From: Trueperaceae bacterium
GTDB lineage: Bacteria; Deinococcota; Deinococci; Deinococcales; Trueperaceae
Assembly (NCBI GenBank): GCA_007128755.1
Contig: SKWV01000036.1
Span: 1 to 8,419, forward strand
Length of the DNA stretch: 8,419 bases
Direction: 5' to 3'
Part shown: positions 5,621 to 8,419 of the stretch, piece after piece
Layout of the letters: the number at the start of each line of letters is the position of its first letter
Numbering within the stretch: the first letter of the stretch is position 1
Program-made: the position numbers and the translations under genes
The notes under the pieces: model-generated
Seen by the model: only the letters and a program-made list of their open reading frames with translations
Told to the model about the DNA's origin: nothing
Databases searched by the model: none

Positions 5621-6565
5621 GTGCAGATCATCCCAGAGTTCAAGGCCAAGACCACCGACAAGTACGGCGAGTTCGTGGTCGAGCCGCTGCCCCGCGGCTA
5701 CGGCGTCACGTTAGGCAACCCGCTCCGGCGCGTGCTGCTCTCGTCGATCCCCGGCACCGCCGTCACCAGCGTCTACATCGAGGACGTCCTGCACGAGTTC
5801 TCGACCATCCCGGGCGTGACCGAGGACGTCATGCAGATCATCCTCAACCTCAAGGACCTCGTCGTGAAGCTGCACGACGAGGACCCGGTCACGCTGACGC
5901 TCCGCAAGGAGACCGCGGGGCCGGTCACCGCGAGCGACTTCGACGTCCCCCTGGGCGCCGACGTCATGAACCCCGAGCTGCACATCGCCACGCTCGGCAA
6001 GGGCGGCAAGCTGGTCATGGAAGTGCGCGTGGAGCACGGCGTGGGCTACGTCCCCGCCGAGATCCACGGCACCAAGGACCGCATCAACTCGATCCCGGTC
6101 GACGCCGTGTTCACGCCCGTGCGCCGCGTCGCGTATCGCGTCGAGGACACCCGCGTGGGGCAGAAGACCGACCTCGACCGGCTCGTCCTGCGGGTGTGGA
6201 CCGACGGCAGCGTCGACCCGCGCTTCGCGCTCGACGAGGCCGTCGAGATCCTGCGCGGCCAGCTGAACGTGTTCAGCGGCGACGTGGCCGAGCTCGAACC
6301 GGCGAAGGTGCCGGTCATGACCATCCCGACCGCGGGGAACAGCGCATCGCTCCCCGCCGCGTCCGAGGGCGTCCAGATGAGCCTCGAGAGCCTCGATCTC
6401 TCCTCGCGCGTGCTCCACTCCCTCCAAGAGGAGGGCATCGACTCCGTCAACGCTCTGCTCGCCCTGTCGGAGCGTGACCTCAAGAAGGTCGGCGGCGTCG
6501 GCGAGAAGAGCCTCGAAGAGATCACCGAACGTCTCGCGGCCCGCGGCCTCAGTCTGAAGGAGTGA
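5621..6565 (+). CDS. rpoA: DNA-directed RNA polymerase subunit alpha
   Basis: Scaffold of RNA polymerase: the N-terminal domain dimerises and binds beta and beta', and the C-terminal domain binds UP elements and activators. The N-terminal domain is clear: YGEFVVEPLPRGYGVTLGNPLRRVLLSSIPGTAVT (15-49), HEFSTIPGVTEDV (58-70), and RRVAYRVEDTRVGQKTDLDRLVLRVWTDGS (168-197). A linker of about 30 residues leads to the C-terminal domain (about 253-314), with helix-hairpin-helix residues VGGVGEKSLEEI. The DNA-contact arginine (E. coli Arg265) is Arg263 here, and Gly294, Lys296 and Ser297 are kept, but E. coli Asn268 and Cys269 are replaced by His266 and Ser267. It has 314 residues (family about 310 to 340). 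It starts with GTG; its tail carries AAGGAG, which may serve rplQ. It is the penultimate gene of the cluster. Confidence 0.99.
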   Translation: MQIIPEFKAKTTDKYGEFVVEPLPRGYGVTLGNPLRRVLLSSIPGTAVTSVYIEDVLHEFSTIPGVTEDVMQIILNLKDLVVKLHDEDPVTLTLRKETAGPVTASDFDVPLGADVMNPELHIATLGKGGKLVMEVRVEHGVGYVPAEIHGTKDRINSIPVDAVFTPVRRVAYRVEDTRVGQKTDLDRLVLRVWTDGSVDPRFALDEAVEILRGQLNVFSGDVAELEPAKVPVMTIPTAGNSASLPAASEGVQMSLESLDLSSRVLHSLQEEGIDSVNALLALSERDLKKVGGVGEKSLEEITERLAARGLSLKE

Positions 6566-6574
6566 TACCCGACC

Positions 6575-6931
6575 ATGCGTCACCTCTCGAGCGGTAGGAA
6601 GCTCAACCGCAACAGCAGCAGCCGGATCGCGCTGGCCCGTGCGCAAGCCACGGCGCTCTTCCGTCACGGCCGCATCAAGACCACCATCACCAAGGCGAAG
6701 AACCTCCAGCCGTACGTGGAGAAGCTCATCACCACCGCTCGCGGTGGGGATCTGCACGCCCGCCGCCTCATCGCTCGCGAGGTCCACGATCGCGACATCC
6801 AGCGCAAGCTGATGGACGACATCGCGCCGCGCTACCTGCAGCGCCCCGGCGGCTACACCCGCATCTACCGCCTCGGCACCCGCCGCGGCGACGGGGTCCA
6901 GGAAGCGTTCATCGAGCTCATCACGGACTGA
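6575..6931 (+). CDS. rplQ: 50S ribosomal protein L17
   Basis: A 118-residue protein near the peptide exit tunnel, of the compact bacterial form. It opens with the universal MRHLSSGRKLNRNSSSR, followed by LFRHGRIKTTITKAKNLQPYVEKLITTA, where the RHGRI.TT..KAK pattern is diagnostic, and ends YLQRPGGYTRIYRLGTRRGDG...AFIEL. There is no C-terminal extension of the kind seen in some Actinobacteria. The ATG lies nine bases after the rpoA stop, and the AAGGAG inside the rpoA end (6558-6563) is the likely ribosome binding site. It is the last gene of the cluster, as in most bacteria, and is followed by a terminator-like hairpin. Confidence 0.99.
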   Translation: MRHLSSGRKLNRNSSSRIALARAQATALFRHGRIKTTITKAKNLQPYVEKLITTARGGDLHARRLIAREVHDRDIQRKLMDDIAPRYLQRPGGYTRIYRLGTRRGDGVQEAFIELITD

Positions 6932-6955
6932 GCGCGACGCACGGCGTGCTTCTTG

Positions 6956-6990
6956 GCGGCATCACCCGGTTCGGGTGGTGCCGCTCTCGT
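6956..6990 (+). terminator. Terminator hairpin after rplQ
   Basis: A 13-base arm at 6956-6968 (GCGGCATCACCCG) pairs with 6972-6984 (CGGGTGGTGCCGC) across a 3-base GTT loop, with a single U-G wobble. TCTCGTTT follows on the plus strand, a weak but present T-rich run. It lies 24 bases after the rplQ stop, in the 77-base gap between two convergent genes. Reading the minus strand, the hairpin is followed by CAAGAAGC rather than T residues, so it favours ending the ribosomal operon, though it may slow transcription from deoB too. Confidence 0.75.
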
Positions 6991-7008
6991 TTGGCTCAGG
7001 GCGTGGGG

Positions 7009-8217
7009 TCAACGCGGCTCCTGCGCGAGCGCGAGCGCGAACGACGTGCCGGACCCCGACCACGCCACCCCGAGCAGCTCCGCCACCGTGGCGCCCACGT
7101 CGGCGAACGTGTCGCGCGTCGGCAGCGGCCGCGGCACGACGCCCGCCCCCGTCACCAGCAGCAGCGCGTGCTCGCGCGTGTGGTCGGTGCCGGGGTGGGT
7201 GGGGTCGTTGCCGTGGTCGCTCACGAGCATCAGGACGCCCTCGGGGCCGAGCGCCTCGCGCAGCTCCGGGAGGCGGGCGTCGAACGCCGCGAGGGCACGC
7301 GCGTAGCCCGCCGGATCGCGGCGGTGGCCGTAGAGCGCGTCGAACTCGACCAAGTTGGTGAAGATGAGCCCGTGCGGCGCTTCGCGCATCGCGTCCAGCG
7401 TCCGGTCGACGCCCTCGACGTCGTTCGCGACGTGCACGTCGCGCGTGAGGCCGCTGCCGGCGAAGATGTCGCCGATCTTGCCGACGCCGACCACCTCCCG
7501 CCCGGCCGAAGCGAGCGCGTCGAGCACCGTGGGGGCGTGCGGCGCCAGCGAGTAGTCCTTGCGGTGCTCCCCGAGGCGGCGCCAGGCGCCCGGTTCGCCC
7601 GTGAACGGGCGGGCGATCACCCGCGCGACGGCGTGCGGCCCCGTGAGGAACTCGCGCGCGGCGCGGCACCAGGCGTAGAGCGTCTCCAGCGGCACGACGT
7701 CGACGTGCGCCGCCACCTGGAGCACGCTGTCGGCGCTCGTGTAGACGATCGGGGCGCCGGTGGCGAGGTGCTCCTCGCCGAGCTCGTCCAAGATGGCGGT
7801 GCCGCTCGCGGGGAGGTTGCCCAAGTGAGCGCGGCCGGTGGCGGCGTCGAAGGCGCGCATCACCTCGTCGGGGAAGCGCGTGAACGTCGGAAAGGGCTCG
7901 GATAGCACCAGCCCCATGAGCTCCCAGTGGCCGGTGGTCGTGTCCTTGCCGGCCGAGCGCGCGCGCATGCGGCCGTAGGCGGCCTCGGGCTCGCTCACCG
8001 TCGGCACCTCGGTGACGCTCGGCACCGAGCCGAGCCCGAGGGCGGACAGGTGCGGGAGGTCGGTGGGCGCCGCGCGCAGCGTGTGATCGAGCGTGTGCGC
8101 GCCCGCGTCGCCGAAGGCGGCCGCGTCGGGTAGCTCGCCGACGCCCACGGAGTCGAGCACGATCACGGTGACGGTGCGGGCCGTGAGGGGAGCGGTTCGC
8201 GGGCGGCGGGCGGGCAT
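7009..8217 (-). CDS. deoB: Phosphopentomutase
   Basis: Interconverts ribose 1-phosphate and ribose 5-phosphate (and the deoxy forms), linking nucleoside salvage to the pentose phosphate pathway; a cytosolic dimanganese enzyme of the alkaline phosphatase superfamily. Compared with the Bacillus cereus enzyme, the metal ligands are Asp22 (VLDSVGVGE), Asp293 and His298 (EFDALYGHRRDP), Asp334, His335 (SDHGND) and His346 (GTDHTREH), and the catalytic threonine is Thr93 in GKDTTTGHWE. The cap domain is recognisable by PASGTAILDELGEEH, IVYTSADSVLQVAAH and VIARPFTGEPG. It has 402 residues (family about 390 to 410) and starts with ATG about nine residues before the usual start. It converges on rplQ, is unrelated to the ribosomal genes, and no other deo genes are in the window. 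Confidence 0.98.
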   Translation of the reverse strand: MPARRPRTAPLTARTVTVIVLDSVGVGELPDAAAFGDAGAHTLDHTLRAAPTDLPHLSALGLGSVPSVTEVPTVSEPEAAYGRMRARSAGKDTTTGHWELMGLVLSEPFPTFTRFPDEVMRAFDAATGRAHLGNLPASGTAILDELGEEHLATGAPIVYTSADSVLQVAAHVDVVPLETLYAWCRAAREFLTGPHAVARVIARPFTGEPGAWRRLGEHRKDYSLAPHAPTVLDALASAGREVVGVGKIGDIFAGSGLTRDVHVANDVEGVDRTLDAMREAPHGLIFTNLVEFDALYGHRRDPAGYARALAAFDARLPELREALGPEGVLMLVSDHGNDPTHPGTDHTREHALLLVTGAGVVPRPLPTRDTFADVGATVAELLGVAWSGSGTSFALALAQEPR

Positions 8218-8222
8218 GGCGG

Positions 8223-8228
8223 AGTGTA
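8223..8228 (-). promoter_or_regulatory. -10-like box of deoB, leaderless-type promoter
   Basis: On the minus strand TACACT (four of six matches to TATAAT, with the key first T, second A and last T) stands five bases before the deoB ATG. No purine-rich Shine-Dalgarno lies between it and the ATG. This is the layout of leaderless mRNAs described for Deinococcus, in which transcription begins at the start codon. A -35 box is not convincing: CTGTTC is the hexamer at 17-base spacing. Confidence 0.5.
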
Positions 8229-8242
8229 CCGCCGGGGGCGGT
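8228..8242. repeat. Inverted repeat upstream of deoB
   Basis: ACCGCC at 8228-8233 and GGCGGT at 8237-8242 are perfect complements around GGG. The repeat abuts and overlaps by one base the -10-like box of deoB. It could be an operator, a short stem in the mRNA of the upstream gene, or chance in GC-rich DNA; no T run follows on the minus strand, so it is a poor terminator. Confidence 0.35.
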
Positions 8243-8290
8243 GCCGAACAGCGTCATGTCCATCAACGTCTGCGCGGAACGCCGGACGAG

Positions 8291-8419
8291 CTAGGGATTG
8301 CTGGTGAACACGATCCGCGCGGAGCGACCCCCGAAGAAGAGGTCGATCACCCAGGGGCGCTCGCGGTTCGGAAGGCCGATGAGGAAGTTCAACTCGATGC
8401 TTCCATATACCTCGCCGAG
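8291..8419 (-). CDS. Unidentified protein, C-terminal end (partial)
   Basis: On the minus strand an open frame runs in from the right edge of the window and ends at TAG (8291-8293), giving 42 residues. It begins LGEVYGSIELNFLIGLPN, continues RERPWVIDLFFGG and ends RSARIVFTSNP. The composition looks protein-like, with alternating hydrophobic residues typical of beta strands (IELNFLIG, WVIDLFF, ARIVF), and it uses common codons, so it is probably the end of a real gene rather than chance. I do not recognise the family. It points the same way as deoB, 73 bases upstream of it, but deoB seems to have its own promoter. Confidence 0.55.
   Translation of the reverse strand, partial: LGEVYGSIELNFLIGLPNRERPWVIDLFFGGRSARIVFTSNP

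Noticed and set aside
5529..5714. A small open frame in the rpsD-rpoA spacer with RAQRQR repeats
   Set aside because: It is the translation of the 15-nt tandem repeat and then overlaps rpoA out of frame; there is no Shine-Dalgarno at its ATG-less start and no family resemblance. Kept only as a read-through possibility in the findings.
5711..6787. A 358-codon open frame on the minus strand opposite rpoA and rplQ
   Set aside because: Antisense frame created by high third-position GC; it crosses two well-conserved genes and has no family motif.
6946..7905. A 319-codon plus-strand frame opposite deoB
   Set aside because: Arg/Val/Glu/Ala-rich low-information sequence; the minus strand encodes DeoB with all metal ligands and the catalytic threonine.
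1..8419. A previously undescribed system (defence, mobile or biosynthetic)
   Set aside because: Every substantial gene except the right-edge fragment belongs to a well-known housekeeping family in canonical order; no transposase, integrase, CRISPR repeat, toxin-antitoxin pair or composition break was seen.

Overview
The window is a stretch of the bacterial ribosomal-protein (spc/alpha type) superoperon from a high-GC organism, followed by a convergent phosphopentomutase gene. The protein sequences fit the Deinococcota, perhaps a Truepera-like lineage. The pointers are an S4 with no N-terminal zinc-cysteine cluster and a KVQKY motif before the PYPPGQHG loop, an S11 with RGTGSGREQAIR, a short-LID adenylate kinase, and an alpha-CTD reading SRVLHSL where E. 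coli has VRSANCL. This placement rests on remembered family sequences, not a search, and is an inference.

Layout, plus strand: the 3' end of rpsE (S5), rpmD (L30), rplO (L15), secY, adk, map, infA (IF-1), rpmJ (L36), rpsM (S13), rpsK (S11), rpsD (S4), rpoA (RNA polymerase alpha) and rplQ (L17). The first six genes are joined by 1- or 4-base stop/start overlaps, three of them with GTG starts, which suggests tight translational coupling. From infA onward the genes have short gaps with recognisable Shine-Dalgarno sequences. The only long gap inside the cluster (113 nt, rpsD to rpoA) holds a 15-nt tandem repeat. A strong hairpin follows rplQ and probably ends the operon.

Minus strand: deoB (phosphopentomutase) ends 77 nt from the end of rplQ and points towards it. 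Its start codon has a TACACT -10-like box five bases upstream and no Shine-Dalgarno, a layout that suggests a leaderless mRNA. Beyond it, at the right edge, are the last 42 codons of another minus-strand gene that I cannot identify.

The cluster makes ribosomal parts, an initiation factor, the RNA polymerase alpha subunit, the SecY translocon core, adenylate kinase, and the aminopeptidase that trims initiator methionine. Gene expression, secretion and energy-charge housekeeping are thus co-expressed. No mobile element, CRISPR array, tRNA, rRNA or novel defence-like system is visible, and there is no gene-free stretch above 300 bases. The unusual points are modest: an acidic low-complexity tail on L15, the rpsD-rpoA tandem repeat, the leaderless-type deoB promoter with an inverted repeat, and several lineage-type protein variations.
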